Part shown: piece after piece, positions 22,916-34,983 of the stretch | Position numbering within the stretch: position 1 is the stretch's first letter | How the letters are laid out: each line of letters starts with the position of its first letter | Origin: Brachionus rotundiformis | Lineage: Eukaryota > Rotifera > Eurotatoria > Ploima > Brachionidae | Direction: 5' to 3' | Length of the DNA stretch: 64,000 bases | NCBI GenBank assembly: GCA_016802295.1 | Contig: JAESIW010000207.1 | Coordinates: 265,978-329,977, forward strand | Made by a program: the position numbers and the translations under genes | The notes under the pieces: generated by a model | Database searches by the model: none | What the model saw: only the letters and a program-made list of their open reading frames with translations | Told to the model about the DNA's origin: nothing

Positions 22916-24646
22916 ATGAAGGCCATTCTAGGTATACTATCTTTTCTGGCTTTGAGCATTTATACTCAAGGCCATAAGGACCCATTGTACGCGCCAGGAA
23001 GAACTGTCACAATCCATCTTTTTGAATGGAAATGGACAGAGTATGCCAATTGAAATAAAATTTAAAAACAATTTATTTTTAATTGTTTTACCAAGTATTG
23101 CCGCTGAGTGCGAAAGATTCTTGGGTCCAAAAGGCTACGCTGCTGTTCAAGTGTCACCACCGAACGAGCATGCTCATGTAAACAACCCATACAGACCATG
23201 GTGGCAAAGATACCAACCAGTCAGTTACAAACTGGTAAGCCGAAGTGGCAACGAGCAACAATTTATTGATATGGTAAACAGATGCAATGCTGTGGGGGTC
23301 AGAATTTATGTCGATGCGGTCATCAATCACATGTCAGCCACCGGTGGTCAGGGATCAGCTGGTACTGACAACAATCCAGGTACCAAATACTATCCAGGAG
23401 TTCCATTTGGTACAAACCAATCATATATAAAATTTCCATAACTAATTTCATAAATTCAAAGGTCCAAACGACTTTAATGACTTTAAATGCAGAACTTCCA
23501 GTGGAAATATTGAAAACTATGGCGATCCAAACCAAGTCAGAGACTGTAAATTGGTCGGCTTGCCTGATTTGAACACTGGCTCTGATTATGTTAGACAAAA
23601 AATAGCCGATTACATGAACCATTTGATTGACATTGGTGTTGCTGGATTCCGTGTAGATGCTGTCAAACACATGTGGCCAGGCGATTTACAAATTATCTAT
23701 TCTAAATTGAAAAATGTCAGACAAGACATTTTCGGTGCCAACAAACGACCATACATTTACCAAGAAGTAATTGACTTGGGCGGTGAACCAATAAAGAACA
23801 CTGATTACACCCATATTGCCCGTGTTACAGAATTCAAATTTGGCATGCATCTTAGTGATGTGAATAATTAAAAATCAATTAAAAATTTTATTTTAATTAA
23901 TTTAATTTTAGGTTGTATTCAAAAGAAATGGTCAAAAAATGTCCTATTTGAAAAATTTTGGTATGGGATGGGGCTTTATTCCGGACGGAGATGCCATGGC
24001 TTTCATTGACAACCACGATAACCAGCGTGGACATGGTGGCGGTGGTGAAATCGTTACTCACAAAAAGTCCAGAGATTACAAGATAGCAAATGCTTTTATG
24101 TTAGCCTGGCCTTATGCTAATTTGAAGATAATGAGCAGCTATGACTTCCCTCTTTCCCAAGACTGGCTCGGACCACCAACCAATGGCAACGGGGACACCA
24201 AAGACGTCATAATCAACTCGTAAAAAAATTTTTACATCGTTTTGAAGAGTTAATTTTAATTCTAATTTTAATCAAGAGATGACACTTGTGGAAACGGATG
24301 GATCTGCGAGCACCGCTGGAGACAGATCTACAACATGGCCATATTCAGAAACGTGGCTCATGGACAATCGGTGCAAAACTGGTGGGACAATGGCGGTCAT
24401 CAAATCGCCTTCTCCAGAGGCAACAAAGCTTTCATAGCCATAAACAATGAGAACTACGGAATGGATGTTACTTTACAAACCGGATTGCCATCTGGCCAAT
24501 ACTGCGACATCATTAGTGGAAACAAAATAAATGGATCTTGCACTGGAAAAGTTGTCACTGTCAACGGTGATGGAACAATGAAGGTCAACATTGGCTACTT
24601 TGTCGAAGATCCAGTCATTGCCATCCATGCCGACTCCAAACTATAA
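22916..24646 (+). CDS. AMY: Animal-type alpha-amylase
   Basis: Five exons (22916-23040, 23096-23409, 23462-23859, 23912-24219, 24277-24646) give a 504-residue secreted GH13 enzyme that hydrolyses internal alpha-1,4 bonds of starch and glycogen. The signal peptide is MKAILGILSFLALSIYTQG. Hallmarks in order: HLFEWKWTDIAAECERF (junction 1), YVDAVINHM (calcium Asn), GFRVDAVKHM (nucleophile Asp and chloride Arg), YQEVIDLGGE (acid Glu), FIDNHDNQRGHGG (third catalytic Asp), then CGNGWICEHRW and the C-terminal beta domain. The second chloride-site arginine of vertebrates is a lysine here (ANLKIMSSY), as in some other amylases. Introns are 49-57 bp. AATAAA at 24686. No sign of horizontal transfer. Confidence 0.96.
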
Positions 24647-24861
24647 AGGATTAGATAATTATTTATTTAAGTTATTAATTTATTGAATAAAATTGCTATT
24701 TAAATATAAATTTTATTTTTATATTTTTATTTAAAAAATTTCTAAAAAAAAGCGAAATAAAAATTACTTTTGATTAGATATTTGGAAATTATTTAAAATT
24801 AAAAATAATTATTAATTTTTTTTAGAAATTATTTTCAATTAAAATTAGTTATTATATAAAG

Positions 24862-25422
24862 ATGCAATTGGTTGTCAAAGTATTGAATGGTGCCGAGCAT
24901 GTAGTCGAAGTATAAGGCTAAAATAACTATTTGTATCTGATGCTAATTGTTGTCTTAGGTCGTACCTGAGATGAGTGTAGATGAATTAAAAGCTGCTCTT
25001 GACCAAAAGCTGAGTGTTCCAAAGTATCAGCAAAGGTTAATGCTTAAGGGAAAAGCATTGTCAGGTAAACAGAATTATCTTTTTTTATTGAAAATAATGT
25101 TTTTGTGAACAGATAGCCAGAAGCTGAGTGATTACTCTCTTACAGATGGTACCAGAATTCATTTAAGCATTAACAAAAACGCCGAAGCGCCGTTGATAGA
25201 GTCCAAATTGACCAAGGAGTTGAAGCTTATTGCCACCAATTATGTCTTAGATGTGGACAAATTTGCCACCTTATTCCAAAAAGTAGGTTCAATAAAAAAT
25301 AATTGCATTAAATAAGGCTTAAAAATTTTCCCAAGGAGCTTAAGAAACTAGCAGATGAAATGAGCTTGGATGACATCGAACGATACGAAGAAGAGCGGCA
25401 GGCAAGACAAAACAATAATTGA
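24862..25422 (+). CDS. UBL4A: Ubiquitin-like protein 4A homologue (Get5/TRC complex)
   Basis: Four exons (24862-24909, 24959-25064, 25113-25282, 25336-25422) encode 136 residues. The N-terminal ubiquitin-like fold starts MQLVVKVLNG and contains QQRLMLKGKALSDSQKLSDY. The C-terminal Tugs-type helix contains LSLDDIER in human and MSLDDIERYEEE here. Animal UBL4A (about 157 aa) binds BAG6 and hands tail-anchored proteins to the TRC40 pathway for ER insertion. There is no di-glycine, as expected for this non-conjugated protein. It follows amylase on the same strand by about 215 bp. AATAAA at 25474. Confidence 0.88.
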
Positions 25423-26371
25423 TAATTGATGTTGCTGTGTGTGTATTTTTTTAATTGATTAATCATCAAAAGAAATAAAATTTAATTTTTTAAATAGATT
25501 TTTTATAAAAATTTAAAATATCTTTCTAAAGCCATAATTATAAACCTTAGAAAAAAATTCTTATAAAATTTAAATTTACAGTTTGAATTAAGAATTATTT
25601 TACCATAAAAGAGAACATTTTTTGGATAAGAAAGCTTTGAGTATTTAAATCAAGATAAGTGTGAATAGAAAGCCTTGTGACCAAGAAACCATTTTTGAAA
25701 AGTTCTACATGAGGACTCTACAATGGTTTTGGTAGAAAAATTTATAAATATAAATACTTAATTCCAAATCAGCTTTAAAATTTCTAAACGAATATCTAAC
25801 CTTGATCTTAATCATACACAGGTATGTAAAAAACTGATACCAATGCTTCTGGTAAAGAAAATTTTGATACAAAAAATTTTTCTAATTATTTAACATTTAT
25901 GATGATACAACCAAATATATGCCAAGGTTTACCAAGGAAATGTTTGAACAAGAACCAGATCATCTTTAAAGGTGACATTACTTACCTTTGCAGTTTTAAG
26001 AAAAGCTTTAACAACACTTCTTATTAGGATATAGATATCAGCAAAATTTGATCTTTTAATGCTAATATAAAAAATTTTGGATTCTTTTTATGAACACATT
26101 TTGTCTTGTTCATTTATAATTTTTTTGTGCGACTAATTATTTTTTAATTTGTTTAGAAAAAAAACACCTCTTGATCTTTAAAATTAAAAATAAAAAATTT
26201 TATAATGTTTATTTTTTTAATTAAAATAATATTAAAAAATCAAAAATTCCAAAAAATAAATTTAGACTTGAACTATTAGGATACACCAATAAGGCTCAAA
26301 ATTTAACTATTTAATTCAAATAAAGTAAAATAAATGATAGATATATTTTATCATTTTAATGTTTATAAGTT
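25423..26371. other. Intergenic, no gene seen
   Basis: Contains several stretches with mixed composition near 25650-26030 but no consistent frame or splice pair on either strand. Confidence 0.4.
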
Positions 26372-26821
26372 CTAATGGTCTCTTTTGCCAGAACAGCTTC
26401 GCTTTCTTTCTCTACTATGTGAATGCTTTCGATGATGGGAAGAGTGCCTTTTTCTGTCTTTGCTTCGCTTTCTTCTCTCTCTACTATGGGAATGCTTTCT
26501 CTCGTGAGATTTATGCCTTTTCTTATCTTTTCTTCGTTTCCGCCTTCTTGAATGTGAATGTCCTTCACAGCCACCTTTACCATTTTCATCTTCGCCAGAA
26601 GACTCATGCTTATTATCTACACTTCCATCTTCTGCACCTTTGTTTCCATCTCCTTCTTCACCAGAAGAGTCGTCTTTATCATCTTTTCCAATTTCTTTCT
26701 CATTTTCATCTTCATCACTTGAACTACTCGAGCTTGAGTTCTCTTCATCTTTTTTAAAAAGATTTTTAAAATCATCCAATATCGATGATTGATTATCAAC
26801 AGTTAATTTTTCTTCAGCCAT
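26372..26821 (-). CDS. Small RS/acidic low-complexity protein
   Basis: Single exon, 149 residues, ATG start. The N-terminal third (residues 1-35) is ordinary and includes ILDDFKNLFKKDEE. It is followed by an acidic Ser/Asp/Glu tract and then a C-terminal basic region with repeated HSHSRERR, RKRSKDRKRH and HSHSRERKRS units typical of splicing-associated RS proteins. No RNA-recognition motif. Probably nuclear; the family is not recognised and function is inferred only from composition. Confidence 0.55.
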   Translation of the reverse strand: MAEEKLTVDNQSSILDDFKNLFKKDEENSSSSSSSDEDENEKEIGKDDKDDSSGEEGDGNKGAEDGSVDNKHESSGEDENGKGGCEGHSHSRRRKRRKDKKRHKSHERKHSHSRERRKRSKDRKRHSSHHRKHSHSRERKRSCSGKRDH

Positions 26822-27377
26822 TTATTAATTTAAATAGAAAATTATATCTTTTTATACTTGGTATTTTAATCATATTGCCAAATCAGAATTAGTAAAACGA
26901 ATAAATAAATTAAGAATTTATGAAACATGATCTTTCATAAATTTGGAATTAGGATTTTGCTTTATTTGAAGAACTTAGATCAAATATTTTATCCAAAATT
27001 AAACTTTAATAATTTAAAGATATATTCTCTTTTTTAATTTTTTATTTATCTAAGCTTTACATGTTTGTATATAATCAAGAGTTTTATTTAAAACAGATAA
27101 ACTAACAGAGTGTACTTAATCTGTCATTTTTTGGAGCTCAAATTTTACCAAAGCTTGATAGAATGACTAATTATTAAGCCATTAGTTGCTTTATAATAAA
27201 GCGATAATAAAAACTCAAATTTGATCTATTTAACTTAAAAATTTTGATTAATTTTTTAATTTTTTTGGTACCTTTCTGGTCTAAATTTCAAATTATCATT
27301 TAAATAATAATTTTTATTTTAAAAATATTTACGAATAAAAATAAATTAATCAATTTTTGATTGAATTAAAAAAAATG
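26822..27377. other. Intergenic, no gene seen
   Basis: AT-rich spacer between two minus-strand genes. Confidence 0.4.
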
Positions 27378-28133
27378 CTATAACTCGTCCAAATCTTCTT
27401 CTGGAAAATCACCAACTTCGACATTTTCTGGCTTGACAAAACCACCATAATTGGGCGCACATTCAAAATATCTTTTGCCAGCGACAGATCCGTCATTTTT
27501 GCCCAAAGGCTCATCGTATTTTACGCCAACAAAAAAGCCAGACTTTCCGCTTAGCTCACCAGTGTACATGATAGTTCCAAGTCTGGTTGGATGTCCAACG
27601 ACCGATACTTTGCATCTTGAACCAACAGTAATGCTTTGGATCAATTTTTTCTCGTTTTCTTGCTTCTCTTTGGCTTGCTTTTCTTTCTCAGCCAAAATTT
27701 CTGAATACTGGTCTGAGTATTGACCAAGCTTCATTTTTTGCTTGAATTCCTTGACAGTGCCTCTTTTTTTGGCGTATTCCTCGTCAGTAAGCTCAAACTT
27801 TTTAACTGTGGGATCGATTTCGCCAATAGGGACTCCCATGACTGTGCTGGAACCTTTGACTTCCACAAAGTAGCCATCTTCACACGGATAGTAGCCCAAC
27901 ATGCGATCGTCATCGTTCATGTCACAGATAAATTGTTTTTCTTTGTTCAAGAGGCGTAGGGTCATTCCAGAGGCCACAAAGCCGGTCATAATTTCCAATT
28001 TGTTCTTAAAATCTGCTATTCTGATGTCTTTGGGATAGCGTTTTTCAACGCCAAACTCTCTACCTTCCGAAATTGTGGTCAAGTTTACAAAACTTTGAGT
28101 GATAACTTGATACTCGGTCATTTTTGAGTTCAA
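27378..28133 (-). CDS. TBCB: Tubulin-folding cofactor B
   Basis: One exon, 251 residues, similar in length to animal TBCB (about 244). N-terminal ubiquitin-like domain (residues about 10-90), then a coiled linker (TDEEYAKKRGTVKEFKQKMK), then a CAP-Gly domain (about 168-238) with GTIMYTGELSGKSGFFVGV and the groove signature GKNDGS. It ends GDFPEEDLDEL, close to the acidic tail that binds alpha-tubulin. With TBCE it captures alpha-tubulin and helps assemble or take apart the tubulin dimer in the cytosol. Absence of introns is unusual for this window but there are no disabling changes. Confidence 0.95.
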   Translation of the reverse strand: MNSKMTEYQVITQSFVNLTTISEGREFGVEKRYPKDIRIADFKNKLEIMTGFVASGMTLRLLNKEKQFICDMNDDDRMLGYYPCEDGYFVEVKGSSTVMGVPIGEIDPTVKKFELTDEEYAKKRGTVKEFKQKMKLGQYSDQYSEILAEKEKQAKEKQENEKKLIQSITVGSRCKVSVVGHPTRLGTIMYTGELSGKSGFFVGVKYDEPLGKNDGSVAGKRYFECAPNYGGFVKPENVEVGDFPEEDLDEL

Positions 28134-29140
28134 ATTTACAAATTAAAATTTTAATTTAATTATTATTATTTTTAAATTTTTATTTTTATATCAAGAAAAA
28201 ATAATGACTTTTAGCACAGCAAATCTTAGTTAAAATTAAAGCTGTTTTGATTCCGGATTTTTGATTAAGCAGGTCATTCAATGTTGCTTAGATACAGATA
28301 AATAAAGCTGAGCATCGAATTGACAAATTTTTTGAGCTGGTTTAAGCCAAAGAAGAGCAAAAATTAATTATTTAAAATATTATTTTAGTAAAATTATTTA
28401 TTAAGAAAAAAATATAAGCATAAATAATAAAATTGTATATTTCCACTGTATACCAAGCACTAAATGGTAACTGTCTGGAAATATCGACTGGTTTACTTCA
28501 ATGTTTTTTTGTTATTATTTAAAAATATGAATTTGAATTTTTTAGTTTTGGAAAAAAATGGTTTTTTGTCTTTTTTAAAATTTAAGCTAAAAGATAAATT
28601 TTTTTTATAATAATTCTTAATCAAATTAAATATGCAGGTTAAAACAATATTAATTTAAAATTATTTATTATTCATTTTGATAATTCATTGCCATTTAGTT
28701 ATTTAAAAAGCAAACAAATGATTCAACGATCTTTTATTATGATTATTGTATAAATTGAAATTATCTAATTAAGAAAAAAAATTTATTATAAAATTTATGT
28801 GATAATTAAAAAAGGGCCAAAATTAGGGTATTGTGAATTTCAAAAACAAACAAAACATAAATTTTTCCTTTTATCGAAATTTCTAAAATTCCCGAAGATG
28901 GTATTTTTGAGGAACGGCTTTTTTGGAAAGTCCGAATTCTGTCTGAACGTGAGGAATACACTTACATTGGGTATCAATCGATTTCTCTTGATGAGACCTA
29001 CAAATTGATACCAATTTAAAAAAACTTTAGTTATCTATTTTAAGTTATCTATGAAAAATCGCTTTGTAGCAGTGAAAATTAAAAAATAATAGACTTAAAA
29101 GCGAGCGAGGTATAGCCGAGTGAGCAATATAATTTCAAAC
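28134..29140. other. Intergenic, no gene seen
   Basis: Open frames here lack ATG starts or recognisable content. Confidence 0.4.
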
Positions 29141-29143
29141 AAT

Positions 29144-29300
29144 TACCGTAATGCCTTGCCCCCTAATACGGCATTTATTTTCAGAATTCTGGATTTCAAT
29201 GCATTCATTTAACCAACTTTTTCCAGATACGCTGCGACTAAAAATGTTGCAGCTAATAAACCCATTTCCGCAGCGAAGCTGCATCTATCATAAATTTAAA
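29144..29300. mobile_element. Possible single end of a pogo/Tc-like element
   Basis: TA followed by CCGTAATGCCTTGCCCCC resembles the CCGT...CTTGC ends of the elements at 51184-51391 and 60170-60668. The matching second end was not found nearby, so the element is truncated or too diverged. The stretch is notably richer in G and C than its surroundings. Confidence 0.3.
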
Positions 29301-29702
29301 ATTCTTTGCTTTTATATTTCAAAACTTATTAGTTAAATAATAAAATATTTAAAACTATTCAAAGATTTGTAAAATCTCTGAAGTTTACCATCAACTCTTT
29401 ACCAAATAATAAAAAATGTATTATATTTTATTCATATGACAAATTTATAGAAAGTATATGACAAATTTTCCTTTTATTAACTGACAATATAAAAATAAAA
29501 AGGATAACAAAATTATAGAAGCTACTGACAATTTTTTTTTAAATAATAACAAAATTTTTTTTTTAATGACATAAAGTAGCAATAAAATAATGACAAATAT
29601 TTAAAAAAAAAGGGGTGCAAAATTATTGAAACCAATGACAAATTTATTTATTACGAAAACAAAAAAAAAACTCAAGTGAAAAAAAAAAAAAGAAAAATGC
29701 AA

Positions 29703-30965
29703 TTAAATTTGTTTTTTTGGTCGACCTCGGCCACGTTTAGTCGAAATGGCAGCAGCAGCATTTGAAACCAATAGCTCTTTTAATTGGTCCGGAAAATCAT
29801 TTTGAAAAGCTAGAGCTTGCGTGGTTGCTTTCGGCCTTCCTCTCTTACGTTTTTGGCCAATTGGTATGGTTTTGGCAGCAGGAGGAATTTCAATTAAATT
29901 GTACCGAGAAGCAAGGCCAACGGTGTGTGCACAGATATAGTTTTTGAGATACGCTTTGCAATACAAGTGCTGTTTTTCAAATTCATTTTGTCCAAATGTA
30001 TTTGCAAAACAAAACATGAGTCAGAGTACTCATCAAATAATTTCCAGGAACGATTAATTTTGGCAAGAAGGTGAGCCTCAGCTTGGCTTTTTTTTATCGG
30101 TTGATTTAACGATAACGAAGTAAAATGGAAAGTTTGGCTATGTTTAAACTTAATGATGTTCTCAGTCTTAGCATTAGATGACCACTGAAAAGCAGCGGTA
30201 TAAGTTTGAAGATCAACTTTAGCTTCCTCAGCAAATACAACACAATTAGGATCTGAAGGATTCCTGTCACAAGACCATCTACCGACCATGTCTTTTTCTA
30301 CAATTGAAAGGAAAACTCCAATATTATGACACTCACGCATTGTAGCTTCGACTTTAATCACACGATTCCAAGCCTCAAGGGCATTATTTGTTGACGTAAG
30401 ACCTAACGCATATCCTTCAAATCAACATTTTAACGATGTAGTCCATTCAGACGAAAAGTAGTCAAGGAAATTGCTCAAGCATTCAAGTTTTTTAGAACGA
30501 TACTTCAGAAAGAAGAGTTTTAAAGCAGCATCGAAGATATCCTCGGATTCGCAAAGTTGTAGCTTGCCTAATCTGAGCTTTAAGATCGTTGAGTGTAGAA
30601 GAAAAAAACTGAGTCAACTTTGAATCGATTTTTCGAATGACATGGGCGAAGCACATTACTCGGCGTTCGAAGAAAGATGAAAACGCAGAAGAAAAACCAT
30701 TTGTGATTCGGCTCCGTCTGCCACAACAATTTTAGGACAGTAAATGAATCCATCAAGAACCTTAGATGCAACGTTTTTCAATGAATTGAATACAAAGGCA
30801 AAGTCCTCGGATGCTTCATGTGACGTGATGGCTAGACCGAATGGATGAAAATGCTTCATTCTATCTGTGGTACCGGTAAGCAGAACTGGTAACCCTAGGT
30901 AAATAAGTTTATGCGAGTTAGCGAGTGGTGAAAAGAATGCGGAAAGATTGGAGCTCAGAATCATT
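29703..30965 (-). pseudogene. Mutator-like (MULE) transposase, frameshifted
   Basis: Three minus-strand pieces in different frames. 30656-30964 carries the catalytic-domain stretch GLPVLLTGTTDRMKHFHPFG, then SHEASEDFAFVF and KIVVADGAESQM. 29894-30361 holds the linker, with WSCDRNPSDPNCVVF. 29703-30017 holds a SWIM-like finger (YLKNYICAH) and two AT-hook motifs (KRKRGRPK, RGRGRPKK). Frame changes and stops between them show that it is dead. No terminal inverted repeats were identified. Confidence 0.75.
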
Positions 30966-31425
30966 TACAGTTTATTCAAAGTTTGCAACAAAAACCTTAT
31001 CATGATCAACTCAACAGCTTAAACAACCAAGAGACTTCTACCAAAAAGTCTTTACTTAAGGCTTCCAATTTACGTCTACCAGAGGGTCAGCTGTACAGCA
31101 GATTCTCACTCCCTTCGTATTCTATACTAGGAGATGGTCTAAGCCAGCAGCACCCTCATACGACAAGACTTAAGAAAAGACCAGTACAGTTTTGGTGACT
31201 GCTTTCTATCCATTTTTTAAATTAACTAATTAAAAACTTTTAATCTTAAAAAATAATTTTTCAAAATTAAATTATATTTTATAGCCCTTTGATCTACATG
31301 AGTCACCAATTTACTAAATTGGTTGAACCAATTTAACTAATTTAGCTATTTTATTTAAATTTAATTTAAAATTAAACAATGAAAACAATCAGAATTCAAA
31401 TTTTCCGAAATTTTAATAAAATAAT
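30966..31425. other. Intergenic, possibly MULE 5' debris
   Basis: A plus-strand open frame at 30983-31198 is Gln/Ser/Leu-rich with no recognised similarity. It may be an antisense shadow of the transposon. Confidence 0.3.
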
Positions 31426-33045
31426 TTAGTTGTAATCATTGTGGCCAACATTGGTGTTCAATAGTTTTAAGTTGGTTATATCAAGTGATTGATTGATGAC
31501 CACATCTTTGCCATTGTTGTTTCGCATGAATTCTCTTGCCAATACTTCACTTTTAAATTCATCCATGGTCAAATAGCATCCCTTTGACCAGTACATTAAA
31601 AACAAAGTTGTCTTCAAAACTAGAATTAATTACTTGAAAGTGTCTAGAGCCTTTTGGTTGCTCAAATCCATTGCGGGAATGGAAAAACCTTCTATTATTG
31701 AAGCAAACAACTTCACCGGGGTTCAGTCTGATGGCAGTCTTTGAAGTTTATTTAAGGAAATTTGATAACCATTTAAATAATTAAATTACAATGTTAGATT
31801 CGTCATTAATTGCCCTATAGAACTCAAGATAGGCTTCGTAGTATGATTTTATTTCATCCTTAAATGTGAAAAATGTGAAAAAGTTTGATTTGTCTTAAAA
31901 AATAAATATTCCACTTCAGTCAAGTTCCTGAGCGGTCCTTCGTTAGCAGGGCCCCAGTTAACACCAATTATCTTAATTTATATCTTTATATTTTTTTTGA
32001 TGAAACAAAAATTTACCTTTTGCCTATGGTTTATTACAATATGAGGTTTTGAGTGCTGAATGAAAATTTTTCTACCCCTGTGATGGTGAATTTTTTGGAA
32101 TGAGGCTGGTATTTTGGTCAAAACGTCGAACAGTCTTGACTGGTCGCGTCTGAACCGTTGGGCCACTTGGAAACCATCCACAAAAAGAGTTTCTCCTCCG
32201 ACAACTGACTCATCAAACCTTGGCAAATACAATGAGTATAACCAAGACTAGACAACGCCATTAGCTTACTTTAGACAGTGTAGAAATTGGATTCCAGGTG
32301 GAGACTCGTAGTAGACCAAATCATTGTGAAATTCCAAAGGCTCGGCAGAATATGCCAAGTTAACCGGATTTACATCAACCTTAACATCAAATATCTCGCC
32401 ATAAATGGTCTTTTCTAGTGGCGCTATCAATTCAACCAAATTTCTGATCATATTTTCCTTATTTGGAACATTTTTCACCACACATAAACCATATTCAGCC
32501 AAATATTTCATCCATCTTTTGAAATAAAAATAATTCTTTGTCTCTTTCAACTTAAAATTATCAAATACCCAAAAATTTTATCTTCATTTCTGGTTTCATT
32601 AGAAACAAACTCATTATAATCAAAAAAGCAAATATTTTCCAAGCTTTTAAAATATTTTTCGAAGTCAATGGCATTCAAAGATGGACAATTGTTAAGCAAG
32701 AAATTTATTGATAACAAACTGTCACATTGGTTCGATGTCTCGTCCCAAACTATCCTAATTAAATCGTCTTCACGGACTGCAGATTTAATTTTCAAATTAT
32801 TTGGCATGTTTTTGATGGGAACTGTTCTTTGGCCAGTATTTGGCTCTCTACTCTTGTCTGATTGGCAATTAAACCTAAGCCAGTAAGGGTTAAATCTTGC
32901 CGAGATAAAAATTAAAACAAATAGAAGCATTTTTTTATGGCAATGGTTACTTTAAAATTTTTTCAGTTGCATCATGACTAACCAGTAGTTCTAGGCAATC
33001 GATTTTGTTAATTAAATCGATTAGAAGTATGTCCTTTGGATTCAT
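31426..33045 (-). CDS. BBOX1: Gamma-butyrobetaine dioxygenase-like enzyme (BBOX1/TMLHE family)
   Basis: Eight exons (32951-33045, 32607-32895, 32270-32550, 32017-32218, 31915-31971, 31790-31858, 31634-31738, 31426-31581) give 417 residues. This 2-oxoglutarate/Fe(II) oxygenase family makes carnitine. Visible: FNPYWLRFNC near the N-terminus, the HxD iron pair in LEFHNDLVYYESPPGIQFLH, GGETLFVDGF, the third iron ligand His in NNRRFFHSRNG and the oxoglutarate Arg in SRHFQGCYL. In human BBOX1 a Cys-rich zinc site follows WLRDNC; here it reads NCQSDKSREP, so the zinc cysteines are mostly lost. The exon 2 donor (TTT-GTTTCT) is non-consensus and was chosen because it restores YNEF-LKE. BBOX1 fits better than TMLHE at HNDLVYY, but GCYLTMDE recalls TMLHE. 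Confidence 0.85.
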
Positions 33046-34076
33046 TGTTGCTTTGTACCAATGAAGGAAAATGAATTAAAATTTTATAATTTTTTATAGA
33101 AAAACTAATTGTATGTCAATCAAAAATATAGTTTTTATACAAGGCTTTTGTACTAGCAAAATGGCACGATTTTTCTATTATTTATGGAATATGTGCTGCG
33201 TGATTTTTGTACAAAAATGAAAGATGACGAAATTTATTGAATGGTCAGAGTATTCCAAAATAATTGGCACTAATGGCCTTTCATTAAAAAATAGAATTAG
33301 GTAAATTAGCGTAAAATTAATTATCTTTTTATCTTTGTATTATTAAATTAACTCAAACAAGCTATTTTTTTTTATTATAGTCTAGGAAAAGATCTGATAA
33401 TAATTTATTTTCTAATAAAAATTAAATCTAAAGACTCGTCTAATTGAATGGCACATATTATTCTTGATATTCGAGATAAATTTTTAAATTTTATAATTTA
33501 GAAAAAAGTCTGAAATAATATGATGAAATAATATAAATAAAATAACAAAATATTACTTTTGAGATACATGACATTGATATTATCTCTTACTTATCTATGT
33601 GCATCAGTTGAGAAGATAATGACTAAATGATCAATTTTTTTTTGATTTTTGAAAACCATTTCTCCCATGCTTCAGGGGTTGCTATCATCTTCGTCATTTA
33701 TTAAAATCCGATGATTGTCCTTCAATTTCACTAAGTAATGATGACATGTTGGTGTTTCTTATTTGGTACAATTTGTTTGTTACAATTTAATGAATAACTT
33801 TTTTACATTAAGTAATAATTTAGCTCAAGTGTCAAGTGCAAGTTTCTGTATTTTTTACACCATCAAAAAATATTTCTCAAAAAGTGTCCAATTTTTCTGC
33901 TTCCTTAAAGATCAAGCATTTAAAGATCTAAATAATTCCAATGACAGTTAACCACCTCATTTCTTACACAACTATATTATGAATTTGATTTCTGGCCGCT
34001 TCGTCCAATTTGAGGATGTCCCTTTCAATCCATTGGTACTCGGAAAATTTATAATTAGACACTTAACATATTATTG
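33046..34076. other. Intergenic, no gene seen
   Basis: AT-rich. A weak inverted pair TTTTGTAC...GTACAAAA near 33145-33225 suggests another decayed palindromic element but cannot be delimited. Confidence 0.35.
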
Positions 34077-34276
34077 AAGTTAATAAATAAAGATACTTTA
34101 ATTTTTAAGATTAAGTGTCATAATTGATTCAAAAGGCGAAAAAATGAGCTTTAATTAGATACCTAATTCAAGCATAAAAAATTTTAATTGTAAAAAATTT
34201 TACAGTTTGATTCTAACTTTTTGTGACATACTGTATGAAATTATTTAAAATTATTTTTCACAGCTATGATACCATT
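34077..34276 (+). repeat. Direct repeat, copy 1 (about 200 bp)
   Basis: Nearly identical to 34984-35167 in the same orientation. It starts AAGTTAATAAATAAAGATAC and ends GCTATGATACCATT. This copy contains an extra 17-bp tandem duplication of AATTTTA-type sequence. Its ends do not have the TG...CA form of LTRs. Confidence 0.8.
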
Positions 34277-34983
34277 TTTTATATTTCAAGGTTAATCAAC
34301 AGGCTAGTGCCCATGTCATAAAGACCGATTAACACTCTATTTATTTAAATAAAATAAATTTTTCTAATTAAAAATTAATTTTTCAAATAATCATTTAAAA
34401 AAGTAAAACATTGAAATGTTTAAATTAAATTTTTTGAATCTTTTTTTCAAAATCTATGAAAATTAAATTGATATTATTAAAAATTGAATGCTTAAATGTT
34501 GTAAATTTCAACATTGATCTCTTGATCACAAAGTAATTTATAAGTCTTGAGTAGAAAAATCCAAATGTTTTTTCACCATTTACTGATTTTGAAGTTGGTT
34601 CTATCAGATTCTCACTGTTCCTTAAATTATATTTTAAATTTCTTGAGTCATTTTTATTTAAATTCTGCCTTAGATTCTCAGGAGAATTACGAAAGTATAA
34701 TGTTTAATAAGCAAAAGAGAGCATTCTATCAAGTATTCTATGTTGGAATGCATATAAGCCATACTTTTCTAAGAAGTTATTAATATCATTAAAATTATTT
34801 ACATCAAATTTGAACCTAAACAATTTAAATAATGTTAAATAATAGCTCTTGGCCAATTTGATTATAGCCTCTTATGAGAAATAGCATAAGAGAGTCGAGC
34901 AATAATCAAAATAAGGCAATATAAACGTCTTAAAGAACTGTATTTTTACAGAGGTTGATAGATAGAATAGTCTGTTAATGCTA
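34277..34983. other. Sequence between direct repeats
   Basis: Includes at 34288-34345 a segment that, read on the minus strand, resembles part of 54607-54897 (LINE-free motif IN-x-VL...D-x-GTSL). It may be an internal part of an unclassified dispersed repeat. Confidence 0.3.

Noticed and set aside
28799..29008. Open frame of 69 codons
   Set aside because: No ATG at the listed start, low-complexity Phe/Lys/Leu content, no splice support.
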